64,000 nucleotides of DNA from Saccharothrix carnea (GTDB lineage: Bacteria; Actinomycetota; Actinomycetes; Mycobacteriales; Pseudonocardiaceae): positions 62,001 to 126,000 of the forward strand of contig NZ_PYAX01000007.1 in the NCBI RefSeq assembly GCF_003014735.1. The letters run 5' to 3'. The position numbers and the translations under genes are program-made. The notes beneath the pieces were generated by a model, which worked only from the letters and a program-made list of their open reading frames with translations, ran no database searches and was not told the DNA's origin. Shown here one piece after another: positions 38,493-46,267 of this stretch (the first letter of the stretch is position 1; every line of letters begins with the position of its first letter).

Positions 38493-38702
38493 CTACTGAG
38501 CCCGCACGAACCGGGCCCATGATGCGGCGGGGAAGCTGAGCGTCGGCGCCGGGTTCTTGGAATCCCGCGCCGCCACCCGGGTCGACAGGCGCGCCACCTC
38601 CACGCAGTTCGCGCTGCTGGCACTCCGGGAACTCTTGCGCCACAGCACCTCGACGCAGTTGGCACTGCTGTTGCTGCGGGAACTCTTACGCCACAGGGTC
38701 AT
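38493..38702 (-). CDS. DUF397 protein with internally duplicated N-terminus
   Basis: A 69-aa protein. DUF397 proteins normally carry one WRKSSRS...NCVEVA motif; here it occurs twice in tandem: LWRKSSRSNSSANCVEV then LWRKSSRSASSANCVEV, a 51-bp duplication, followed by the usual DSKNP...LSFPAASWARFV end. Such proteins partner with XRE/DUF5753 regulators of the WhiJ type in actinobacterial development. It lies 12 bp after the XRE gene stop in the same operon. Confidence 0.9.
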   Translation of the reverse strand: MTLWRKSSRSNSSANCVEVLWRKSSRSASSANCVEVARLSTRVAARDSKNPAPTLSFPAASWARFVRAQ

Positions 38703-38714
38703 GTCTGCATCGTG

Positions 38715-39554
38715 TCACGCGAGGCCCTTCAAGTAATCCAGCGTCTCCTCCGGGGTGTACGCCAAACGCCGGAGCGCCGCCCAGGTCGCCTCGAACACCT
38801 CGATCTGGTCGTCCTCGTCGATGAACAGGCTGGCGACCTTGTTCTCCAACAGCACCAAACTCGGGTCGTCGTCGTACTTCAGGATCACGAACGGCCCGTT
38901 GAGGCCGCCGTGCAGCTCTGCGTCGGTCGGTACAACCCTCACCGTGATGTGGGGGCGTTCCCCCGCGTCGATGAGATGCCGGATCTGGCGTCGCTGAGCG
39001 GCTTGGTCGTGGAATGGGCGCTCCAGGACGCCCTGCTCGATGATCACGCTCAACTTGAGCGGCGTGTTGCGGCTGAGCAACCCTTGACGCGCCATCCTGC
39101 TCGCGACCAGGGCATCCACCTGAGGGTTGGTCAGGGTGTGCCCGGTCGCCTTGATGATCGACCGGGCATAATCCGGGGTCTGGAGCAGACCGGGGATCAT
39201 CAGGGGTTCGTAATTGAGCAGCGCGCTGGCTTCATCTTCGAAGTCGGCCCACGCCTGCCAGTCCTCGGGAAGGTTTTGGTTGTTCATCCGCAACAAGCCG
39301 CGTTGCTCGGCGTGCCGGGCGAGGTCGAGGAGTTCGACGCGTTGTTTGCGCGCAACCTTGTAGCAGTCGAGCAGCTTCTCCAAGTCGTCCAGGTAGACGC
39401 CGATCTCGGAGGACTCGATGCGGCTGATCTTGCTCCCGGACATGCCCACGGCCTCGCCGACCGCTTCCATGCTCAGACCGGCGGCGGTGCGCAGTTTCCG
39501 GAGGACGTGTGCGAGACGGCGGGAGCGGGCGGATGTTCCAGCGCGGCGGGCCAT
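38715..39554 (-). CDS. XRE-family regulator with DUF5753 domain (WhiJ-like)
   Basis: A 279-aa protein. Residues about 14-70 are the helix-turn-helix (LRKLRTAAGLSMEAVGEAVGMSGSKISRIESSEIGV). The rest is DUF5753: YEPLMIPGLLQTPDYARSII, IIEQGVLERPFHD, RPHITVRVVPTDAELHGGLNGPFVILKYDDDPSLVLLE. This pair of domains with a downstream DUF397 gene is the standard WhiJ/BldB-associated module, thought to silence genes until the small partner relieves it. A small divergent gene at 39650 completes the set. Confidence 0.92.
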   Translation of the reverse strand: MARRAGTSARSRRLAHVLRKLRTAAGLSMEAVGEAVGMSGSKISRIESSEIGVYLDDLEKLLDCYKVARKQRVELLDLARHAEQRGLLRMNNQNLPEDWQAWADFEDEASALLNYEPLMIPGLLQTPDYARSIIKATGHTLTNPQVDALVASRMARQGLLSRNTPLKLSVIIEQGVLERPFHDQAAQRRQIRHLIDAGERPHITVRVVPTDAELHGGLNGPFVILKYDDDPSLVLLENKVASLFIDEDDQIEVFEATWAALRRLAYTPEETLDYLKGLA

Positions 39555-39612
39555 GCGATCAAGTTAGGGCGGTTGCAATTTCCACCGCAAGGAGAGTCAC
39601 TCGAAAGAGTTA

Positions 39613-39642
39613 TTGCCCAAATTAACGCAAGCCTGCAAATCT
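39613..39642 (+). promoter_or_regulatory. Promoter of the 77-aa gene
   Basis: TTGCCC (39613-39618) and AAATCT (39637-39642) are spaced by 18 bp, and ATG 39650 is seven bases on, so the transcript is probably leaderless. The AT-rich 95-bp divergent region also has ACTC-GAAA-GAGT, a small hairpin at 39599-39610. Confidence 0.45.
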
Positions 39643-39649
39643 TTCGGGC

Positions 39650-39883
39650 ATGGAGCCGATCATCAAGGTGACTTCGCCGAAGCGCGAGTGGTTGTTGCGG
39701 TGCTACTCGGACAAGGAGGACGTGCTGAGCCTCGAAGTCCAGGACGGCGGGATCGACGTGTTCCTGCCCTCGGGCGTGGACGGCGTCCGGCTGGAGGCGG
39801 ACCAGATCGCGGCGTTCCGGGAAGCGCTGGACGAGGCCATCGCGCAAGCCGAAGCCGATCTGCGGGCCGCCGCGCGCGACTGA
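39650..39883 (+). CDS. Small acidic protein divergent from the WhiJ-like regulator
   Basis: A 77-aa protein: a beta-rich first half (IIKVTSPKREWLLRCYSDKEDVLSLEVQDGG, IDVFLPSG) and an acidic amphipathic helix (EADQIAAFREALDEAIAQAEADLRAAARD). Small genes like this often accompany XRE/DUF397 pairs, so it may be the third member of the module. I do not recognise a named family. It is 72 bp upstream of the amino-acid permease. Confidence 0.65.
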   Translation: MEPIIKVTSPKREWLLRCYSDKEDVLSLEVQDGGIDVFLPSGVDGVRLEADQIAAFREALDEAIAQAEADLRAAARD

Positions 39884-39955
39884 AACATCAAGACTTGCCC
39901 AAGGTGCGCGGATCCGACTATCCGGGCGGTGTGTGATCCGGCACACTCAGTCGGC

Positions 39956-41338
39956 ATGGCGGAAGCGACGAGCGCACCGGCGCAACCGGAACTGAAGCGG
40001 GCCATCGGCCCGAAGCTGCTGCTGTTCTTCGTGATCGGTGACATCCTCGGTGTCGGTATCTACGGTCTCTCGGGCAACGTCGCGGGCCTGATCGGCGGCG
40101 CGTTGTGGTTGCCCTTCCTGGTCGCGTTCGCGGTGGCGTTCATGACCGCGTTCAGCTACCTGGAGCTCGTCGGCAAGTACCCCAAAGCGGCGGGCGCGGC
40201 GCTCTACACCAACCGGGCGTTCAAGATCCAGTTCTTGACCTTCATGGTGGCGTTCGCGGTGATGAGCTCGGGCATCACGTCGGCGTCCTCCGCCGCGCTC
40301 ACGTTCGGGCGCGGCTACCTCCAGTCGCTCATCAGGGAGTTCTTCTCCGACACGTTCACGGTGGCCGCGACGCTGGTCGCGATCCTGTTCATCGTCGGCA
40401 TCGCCTTGATCAACTTCCGGGGCGTCTCGGAGTCGGTCAAGGCGAACGTCGTGCTGACCTGCATCGAGCTGTCCGGCCTGCTGATCATCATCGCGATCGG
40501 CGTCTACGCGGTGCTGGCCGGTGACGGCGACCCGAGCCGCCTCACCCAGATCGACCCGAAGCCCGGCCAGAGCCCGCTCGTGGCGGTGACGGCGGCCACC
40601 GCGCTGGCGTTCTTCGCGATGGTCGGGTTCGAGGACTCGGTGAACATGGCCGAGGAGACCCGCGAACCGACCCGCATCTTCCCGCGCGCCATGCTGTGGG
40701 GCATGATCGTCGCCGGTGTGATCTACGTGCTCGTGGCGATCACGTCCTCGCTGCTCATCCCGGCGAGCGAACTGGCCAAGGCCGGACCATCGGCGCTGCT
40801 CCGGGTCGTGCAGGTCGGCGCGCCCGGCTTCCCGCTGTGGCTCTTCTCGCTGATCGGCCTGTTCGCGGTCATCAACTCGGCGCTGATCAACATGCTGATG
40901 GCCAGCCGGCTGGTCTACGGCATGGCGAACGAGCGGATCATCCCGAGGGTGTTCGGCACCGTGCACCCGTTCCGCCGCACGCCGTGGATCTCGATCGTCT
41001 TCACGTCGGGCGTCGCGATCATCCTGGTGTCGACCGCGGACATCGCCAAGCTCGGCGGCACGACGGCGTTGCTGCTGCTGGTGGTGTTCACCATCGTCAA
41101 CATCGCGGTGCTGGTGCTGCGCAAGGACAAGGTCGAGCACAAGCACTTCCGCGCGCCGACGTGGGTGCCGGTGCTGGGTGCGATCACGTGCGCGTACCTG
41201 GCGAGCCCGCTGTCGGGCCGCGCGTCGGCGGACTACAAGATCGCGCTGTACCTGCTCGCCGCCGGTGTGGTCCTCTGGCTCATCAACCGCGTGGTTCACG
41301 GCAAGGTGACGTTCGACCCGGGGAAGCTGTCCAAGTGA
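39956..41338 (+). CDS. APC-family amino acid permease
   Basis: A 460-aa protein with 12 predicted helices. LLLFFVIGDILGVGIYGLSGNVAGLIGGALW is the first, unwound helix with the GxG(I/V)xx signature that binds the amino-acid backbone. FFAMVGFEDSVNMAEETREPTRIFPRAM in helix 6-7 is the APC consensus (G-F-E...A-E-E...P). Likely amino acid or amine uptake with H+; substrate not readable. A strong terminator follows after 6 bp. Confidence 0.92.
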   Translation: MAEATSAPAQPELKRAIGPKLLLFFVIGDILGVGIYGLSGNVAGLIGGALWLPFLVAFAVAFMTAFSYLELVGKYPKAAGAALYTNRAFKIQFLTFMVAFAVMSSGITSASSAALTFGRGYLQSLIREFFSDTFTVAATLVAILFIVGIALINFRGVSESVKANVVLTCIELSGLLIIIAIGVYAVLAGDGDPSRLTQIDPKPGQSPLVAVTAATALAFFAMVGFEDSVNMAEETREPTRIFPRAMLWGMIVAGVIYVLVAITSSLLIPASELAKAGPSALLRVVQVGAPGFPLWLFSLIGLFAVINSALINMLMASRLVYGMANERIIPRVFGTVHPFRRTPWISIVFTSGVAIILVSTADIAKLGGTTALLLLVVFTIVNIAVLVLRKDKVEHKHFRAPTWVPVLGAITCAYLASPLSGRASADYKIALYLLAAGVVLWLINRVVHGKVTFDPGKLSK

Positions 41339-41344
41339 CCCGCC

Positions 41345-41378
41345 GACCGTGGTGGGGATTCGCTTCCCCACCACGGTC
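41345..41378. terminator. Bidirectional hairpin terminator
   Basis: GACCGTGGTGGGGA (41345-41358) pairs perfectly with TCCCCACCACGGTC (41365-41378) around a six-base loop, between the convergent permease and HEAT-repeat genes. Confidence 0.88.
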
Positions 41379-41387
41379 CTCTGTGGA

Positions 41388-43508
41388 CTAGTGGCCGAGT
41401 CCGGCCAACGTTTTCCGGAGCAGCCGGCGCTCCTCGTCGTCCTGGCGGACCCGGCGGCCGTGGATGCCGCCGCCCGGCATCGCGGCGTCACCCTCGGCCA
41501 ACGCGTGCAGCGCGGGCAGCAACGGGGTGGCGTCGTCGCCCAGCTCGCGCAGCGACTCGACCAGCCACGGTCCGGTGCCCACCCAGGCCAACCGCTGCCG
41601 GACGGCGTCGACCAGGGGCTGGGCCTCGCCCGTGACGCGGCGGATGGCCAGCGCGGCGGCGTGCGTGTCGTGGCGGTCGGCCAGCAGTTCGCGCAGGCGT
41701 GGCACCAGGGACGCGGCCGGTGGTCCCACGAGACCGGCCAGCTCGGCGGCGTCCGCCACGTGCCGGGCGCTGTCCAGCGCGTCGGCGGCGGCGCGGAGCG
41801 GCGCGGTGGTGTCGCCCGTGCCCAGCAGCAGCCGGGCCGCCTCGATCCGGAGGCGGATGGTGGCCGGGTCGTCGGCCGCGGCGGTGGTGGCGAGGTCGCG
41901 CAGGGCCGGCAGCAGGTCGTCCAGCGGGAGTCCGTGGCGCAGGGCCGTCTGCGCGGCCGGCACGGGTGACGCGACGGCGGCTTCCGCGACGCAGGAGGCG
42001 ACGTGGCCGACGTCACCGGTGATGGCGGTGAGGGCCTCGGCGCAGTCGAGGCGGTGGCGCCAGGACGCCGCCGGGTCGGCACGCACCCGGCTCAGCACGG
42101 GCACGGCCGCCGTCGCCGCCGGACCCATCGCGGCCAGCGCGCGGACCGCCCACCACTGGTCGTGCGGGACCAAGGCGACCAGGTCCGGCACGGCTTCGGC
42201 CGCGTCCGCGCCCCACCGGTGCAGGAGCCTGGTCAGGGTGTTCACCTCGTTGTGCCACCGCATCCGGCCGAGGAGGGCGTCGTAGTCCGACGCCCGCGCC
42301 CACTCCGGGGGCAGTGCCGCCAACCGTCGCCGCACCGCGTCCAGCAGCACGGGATCGCACGGCACGGCGGTGTCGATGAGCAGCGCGATCACGTCGGGCA
42401 CCACGCAGCCCGCCTGGAGCGCCGCGGTGAACGGCGAGCGCCAGCGCGGGTCGCCGAGCGCGATCAACACCTCCAGGGCGAGCTCGAACAGCTGTTCCTC
42501 GGGCGAGTCGACGTCGGGCGCGGGCCCGGCGACGACAGCCGCCAGCGCGTCGGCGGCCAGGGGAGCCGCCGCGGGCACGTCACGCACCGCCGTGGCGGCG
42601 GACACCCGGACGCCCACGTCGGCGTGCTCGACCGCGGTGGCCAGCAGGGGAGCGCACGCCGCACGGGCCGAACGCGACCTCACGCACCGCGCGTAGGCCG
42701 CCTCGACGGCCCGGCGCGCGGCGTCCGCCGACCCGCGTTCGAACAGCGTCCGGCACAGCTCGACGAACGGCGCGTCGTCGATCCGCGCCACGACGTCCGC
42801 GAACGGGGACGCCGACCAGACCCAGTTCCGCAACGGCTCGCCGTCGAGCCAGCAGTCGACCACCGCGCCGGTCGCCGCACCCGACCACGGCAGCCCGGCG
42901 TCGGCGATCGCCCACAGCGCACCGGCCCGGACGGCGGCGGGACGAGCAGGCGCCAGCTCGCCCACCAGCCACTCGGCGCTCTCGGCCGGCGCGACCCGAC
43001 CGGCCGCCGCCAGCAGGCCCGCCACCACGCGCGGCGACCGTTCACGAGAGCGCCGCGCCCGCACCGCGGGCAGCACCTCGGCCGCCGGCGTGAGGTTGCC
43101 CAGCAGGTAGGTCGAGACGTGCCGCAGCTCGACGTCCGGGTCGTCCAGCAGCGGCAGCAGCCGTGCGGTCTCCCGGGCCAACGCCGCGCGCACGTCCGCC
43201 AGCACCTCCGGCGAGGCGTCGCCGGTCTCGGCGATCGCGCCGAGCAGGTGCACCAGGCCGACGCGCCGGGGAGTGCCCGGGTCGGCGGCGAGCCGCGCCA
43301 CGAACGGCACCGCCCACGGCGTTGCCGAGTACAGCGTGCCCTGGTGGTAGATGCTGCCGAACAGGTGCTCCAACGCCTCGCCGGCGACTTCGTCGTCCTC
43401 GCTGACCGCGTGGCGCAAGGTCTGCGGCACGTCCTCCGCCGAGCCGTACGCGTGGTCGAGCGACGCCCAGTCGACGTCGTCGATGCCGTCGAGAGCGGCG
43501 GCCGTCAT
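41388..43508 (-). CDS. HEAT-repeat protein, 706 aa
   Basis: An Ala/Leu/Asp-rich, all-helical protein built of repeated helix pairs of about 35 residues, e.g. LLPLLDDPDVELRHVSTYLLGNL, WAVRALAAMGPAATAAVPVLSRV and VESLRELGDDATPLLPALHALAEGD. The N-terminus (DWASLDHAYGSAEDVPQTLRHAV) is typical of actinobacterial HEAT proteins of this kind. It has no catalytic domain, signal or TM helix. A protein-binding scaffold is the likely role. A ribosome-binding site GGAGGAG lies about ten bases before ATG 43508. Confidence 0.85.
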   Translation of the reverse strand: MTAAALDGIDDVDWASLDHAYGSAEDVPQTLRHAVSEDDEVAGEALEHLFGSIYHQGTLYSATPWAVPFVARLAADPGTPRRVGLVHLLGAIAETGDASPEVLADVRAALARETARLLPLLDDPDVELRHVSTYLLGNLTPAAEVLPAVRARRSRERSPRVVAGLLAAAGRVAPAESAEWLVGELAPARPAAVRAGALWAIADAGLPWSGAATGAVVDCWLDGEPLRNWVWSASPFADVVARIDDAPFVELCRTLFERGSADAARRAVEAAYARCVRSRSARAACAPLLATAVEHADVGVRVSAATAVRDVPAAAPLAADALAAVVAGPAPDVDSPEEQLFELALEVLIALGDPRWRSPFTAALQAGCVVPDVIALLIDTAVPCDPVLLDAVRRRLAALPPEWARASDYDALLGRMRWHNEVNTLTRLLHRWGADAAEAVPDLVALVPHDQWWAVRALAAMGPAATAAVPVLSRVRADPAASWRHRLDCAEALTAITGDVGHVASCVAEAAVASPVPAAQTALRHGLPLDDLLPALRDLATTAAADDPATIRLRIEAARLLLGTGDTTAPLRAAADALDSARHVADAAELAGLVGPPAASLVPRLRELLADRHDTHAAALAIRRVTGEAQPLVDAVRQRLAWVGTGPWLVESLRELGDDATPLLPALHALAEGDAAMPGGGIHGRRVRQDDEERRLLRKTLAGLGH

Positions 43509-43548
43509 TTCAGGTGCTCCTCCCGCGTGGTGGCGACAGCGTAGGTGC

Positions 43549-43845
43549 TCAGGCCGCTTCCACCCGGTACGGGTCGTGCTCGGCGAGCAGCTTCTCCAGC
43601 CGGGCCTGGTCGACCCGGCTCACCACGTAGGTCTCCTCCTGCCGGTCGCGGATGCACTTGGCCAGCGTGAACGCCGACGTGACGGTGAACAGCAGGCCGA
43701 GGGCGAGGAACGCGCGGACCCAGCCGTCGACCGGCAGGTAGGCGACACCGAGCCCGACGGCGGCGAGCGAGACGGCGAACGAGATCACCGCCTGCGCGTA
43801 GAAAGCGGTGGTGGTCGGCGAGTGCGGCTTGGCGGTGGAGGTCAT
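43549..43845 (-). CDS. YiaA/YiaB-family membrane protein
   Basis: A 98-aa protein from ATG 43845; an earlier in-frame start at 43881 is less likely. Two helices (TAFYAQAVISFAVSLAAVGLGVAYL and RAFLALGLLFTVTSAFTLAKCI) and the motif SAFTLAKCIRDRQE are diagnostic of the YiaA/YiaB two-helix family. The tail VSRVDQARLEKLLAEHDPY is cytosolic. Function unknown. It precedes the HEAT-repeat gene by 40 bp on the same strand. Confidence 0.85.
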   Translation of the reverse strand: MTSTAKPHSPTTTAFYAQAVISFAVSLAAVGLGVAYLPVDGWVRAFLALGLLFTVTSAFTLAKCIRDRQEETYVVSRVDQARLEKLLAEHDPYRVEAA

Positions 43846-43922
43846 GGCCGAAGCGTCCCCGGCCGGGGGCGCCGCTGTCATGAGTACCGCTACTCAATCC
43901 CGCCGCTGCTCGGCCACCTCCG

Positions 43923-44756
43923 CTACTCGACCACCGCCGCGCGGTCCTGGTGGCGGCGCAGCTCGGTGGCGTCGTGCGCGCTGAAGACGTCCACCTCGGC
44001 GCCGTGGTCGCGCACCAGCTCGCGCAACCGCTCCTGGTTGGCCACGCGCAGCTCCGGCAGCACCTGCATCCGCTTCTGCATGTACGTCAACGCGGGCGGG
44101 CAGTACCGCTTCGGCGTCATCTCGGCGTGGAAGAAGTACGAGTCGCCCGCGTGCAGCAGCCACCGGTCGCCGTCGCGCACCGCCACGCCCGTGTGCCCGT
44201 GCGTGTGGCCGAAGAGGGGGACGAGGAGGACGTCGGGGCTGACCTCGCGGACGCCGTCGAAGCCGAACCACGTCTCGCCGGTGGTCTCGTGCGGCACCCA
44301 GCGGGGGCCGTGCTCCCACTGCTCGTCCGGGTAGCGGATGCGGTCGTTGCGGGACTTGTGCGGGCCGGTGGCGGCGGCGAGTTCCTCGGCGGAGAGGTGG
44401 ACGTCGGCGTGGGGGAAGTCGCGCAGACCGCCGCCGTGGTCGAGGTCCAGGTGGGTCAGCACGACGGTCCGCACGTCGGCGGCGGTGAAGCCGAGCGCTT
44501 CCACTTGGCGCAGCGCGGTTTCGCGTTCGTCCAGGGCCGGTCGGCTCATGAGCCGCCAGGAGCGTGCCAGTGTGTCGTCCGGGGTGCGGACGTCGTCGAC
44601 GCCCATGCCGCTGTCGACGAGGGTCAGGCCGTCGTCGGTTTCGAGGAGCAGCACGTGGCAGACCAGTTCGGTCTTGCTGAAGTACGAGCCCTCGCCGGTC
44701 ACCAGCTTCCCGCCGAGCGGGCGCATGGTGCCGCAGTTGAGGTGGTGCACCTTCAT
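43923..44756 (-). CDS. Metallo-beta-lactamase-fold hydrolase, lactonase-like
   Basis: A 277-aa protein. VLTHLDLDHGGGL is the zinc motif HxDxDH, with LFGHTHGHTGV and LLHAGDSYF giving the later histidine and bridging aspartate. MKVHHLNCGTMRPLGG is the start typical of the AHL-lactonase-like branch of this superfamily. It may hydrolyse a lactone or other ester. Its ATG overlaps the stop of the tetR gene (ATGA), so the regulator is likely to control it. Confidence 0.87.
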   Translation of the reverse strand: MKVHHLNCGTMRPLGGKLVTGEGSYFSKTELVCHVLLLETDDGLTLVDSGMGVDDVRTPDDTLARSWRLMSRPALDERETALRQVEALGFTAADVRTVVLTHLDLDHGGGLRDFPHADVHLSAEELAAATGPHKSRNDRIRYPDEQWEHGPRWVPHETTGETWFGFDGVREVSPDVLLVPLFGHTHGHTGVAVRDGDRWLLHAGDSYFFHAEMTPKRYCPPALTYMQKRMQVLPELRVANQERLRELVRDHGAEVDVFSAHDATELRRHQDRAAVVE

Positions 44757-45307
44757 GGTCTCGGCCTTCCCAGGAAGGCGCCCAGGCGGGCGCCGACGGC
44801 GTGCAGGGGTTCGAGCGAACGGCGGGTGCGGGCGAGCAGGAGGGCGCCCTCGATGGCGGCCAGCACGACCGTCGCCAGGGCTTCGTCACCGGTGCGGGCG
44901 GCGATGAGGCCCTGCCACCGGGCGTAGACGTCCTCGCAGGCGACGCGGATCGGTTCGCTGTCCGACGCGGCGTCGAGCGCGACCGTGGCGACGGGGCACC
45001 CGCTGCGGAAGTCCGAAGCCAGCAGGTCGCGGCCGAGGAGCTCCAGTGCTCGGGCAAGCGCTTTCGAGGAGTCCGGTTCGGCGTCGAGGACGGCGGCGAG
45101 CGCGTCGCACAGCTCGTTGCCCGCCAACGTCACCGCCTCCGCCGCCAACTGCTCCTTGCCGCCCGGGAAGTGGAAGTAGAGCGAGCCCTTGGGCGCGCCG
45201 CCCTCGGCGAGCACCTGGTTCAGGCCCGTCGCGTGGTAGCCCTGCGCCCGGAACAGGTCGGCCGCCGTGCGCACCACGCGTTCTCGGGTGTCGGTCCGTC
45301 TTGGCAT
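44753..45307 (-). CDS. TetR-family regulator (LmrA/YxaF type)
   Basis: A 184-aa protein. TRERVVRTAADLFRAQGYHATGLNQVLAEGGAPKGSLYFHFPGGKEQLAAEAV is the helix-turn-helix of the LmrA/YxaF branch (GAPKGSLYFHFPGGKEQL). The ligand domain has LLASDFRSGCPVATVALDA, also typical of the group. It heads an operon with the metallo-hydrolase. Its promoter contains a perfect 10-bp palindrome, so autorepression is likely. Confidence 0.92.
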   Translation of the reverse strand: MPRRTDTRERVVRTAADLFRAQGYHATGLNQVLAEGGAPKGSLYFHFPGGKEQLAAEAVTLAGNELCDALAAVLDAEPDSSKALARALELLGRDLLASDFRSGCPVATVALDAASDSEPIRVACEDVYARWQGLIAARTGDEALATVVLAAIEGALLLARTRRSLEPLHAVGARLGAFLGRPRP

Positions 45308-45313
45308 GGTTTT

Positions 45314-45344
45314 ACTATAGAGACCGGTCTAGTAACTACGTCAA
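45314..45344 (-). promoter_or_regulatory. tetR promoter with embedded palindromic operator
   Basis: On the minus strand: TTGACG (45344-45339), 19-bp spacer, TATAGT (45319-45314), then six bases to ATG 45307. The spacer contains AGACCGGTCT (45321-45330), a perfect palindrome resembling LmrA/YxaF-type operators. Confidence 0.7.
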
Positions 45345-45375
45345 GGGGAGAGCCCCTCGGATACGCTCCTGACCC

Positions 45376-46248
45376 ATGCTGGAGATCGCCCACGGCGCGG
45401 CGCGCGCCGTCATCGCACCCGAGGGTGCGGGACTGAAGTCCTACGAGGTCGGCGGCGTTCCGTACGTGGAGACGTACGACGGCGAACCGCCCATGGGTGC
45501 CGGCGCGGTGCTGGTGCCGTGGCCCAACCGCACGGCGGGCGGCAGATGGGTGCTCGACGGCGAGGAGCAGCGGCTAGAGATCGGCGAGCCCGCGCGGGGC
45601 AACGCCATCCACGGCCTGGTGCGCCGCGCGATCTGGGGCACCGTGGAGCACACCGGGTCGCTGATCTCGCTGGAGACGCCGGTGGCGGGCCTCGGCTGGC
45701 CGGTCGAGCTGCGCACCACCATCACCTACGCGCTCGACGAGAACGGCCTGACCGTCTCCCACGGCGTCACCAACGTGGGTGACAAGCGGACCCCGTTCGG
45801 GGTGGGCACGCACCCGTACCCGCGGGCCGGCGCGTCGTTGACCGACGAGACGTCGCTGTCGCTGGCGGCCACGACCGTGCTGCCGGTCGACCCGCGGACC
45901 ATGATCCCGAACGGTCCGGCCGAGCCCGTGTCGGGCGACTACGACTTCCGGGTGGCGCGGCTGCTGGAGGGCGTCAAGCTGGACACCGCGTTCGGCGGGT
46001 GCGAGCCGGTGGACGGGCTGGTGCGGCACGTGCTGAAGGGGCCGGGCGGCGGCGTCGAGGTGTGGGCGGACCCGGACTTCAAGTGGGTGCAGGTCTACAC
46101 GCCGGACAACTTCCCCGGCCGTGGCCGCGCGGTGGCGATCGAGCCGATGACGTGCCCGCCCGACGCGTTGAACAGCGGGATCGACCTGCTGTGGCTGGAG
46201 CCGGGCGAGTCGTGGGCCGGACGGTGGGGTTTGCGCCCGCTGTCGTAG
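45376..46248 (+). CDS. Aldose 1-epimerase family protein
   Basis: A 290-aa protein. GAGAVLVPWPNRTAGGRW, NAIHGLVRR and GVGTHPYPRAG hold the conserved arginine and two catalytic histidines of galactose mutarotase-like enzymes; the catalytic glutamate is probably in VAIEPMTCPPDAL. The family interconverts alpha and beta anomers of aldoses or hexose-6-phosphates. ATG 45376 follows TACGCT (45362-45367) by eight bases, a leaderless start. The substrate is not evident. Confidence 0.9.
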   Translation: MLEIAHGAARAVIAPEGAGLKSYEVGGVPYVETYDGEPPMGAGAVLVPWPNRTAGGRWVLDGEEQRLEIGEPARGNAIHGLVRRAIWGTVEHTGSLISLETPVAGLGWPVELRTTITYALDENGLTVSHGVTNVGDKRTPFGVGTHPYPRAGASLTDETSLSLAATTVLPVDPRTMIPNGPAEPVSGDYDFRVARLLEGVKLDTAFGGCEPVDGLVRHVLKGPGGGVEVWADPDFKWVQVYTPDNFPGRGRAVAIEPMTCPPDALNSGIDLLWLEPGESWAGRWGLRPLS

Positions 46249-46251
46249 ACC

Positions 46252-46266
46252 GTTAGCGTCGCTAAC
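46252..46266 (+). promoter_or_regulatory. Palindrome GTTAGCG-T-CGCTAAC just before an amidohydrolase
   Basis: A perfect 7-bp inverted repeat around one base, ending one base before ATG 46268. TAGCGT (46254-46259) inside it is the likely -10 of a leaderless transcript. Confidence 0.5.
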
Positions 46267-46267
46267 T

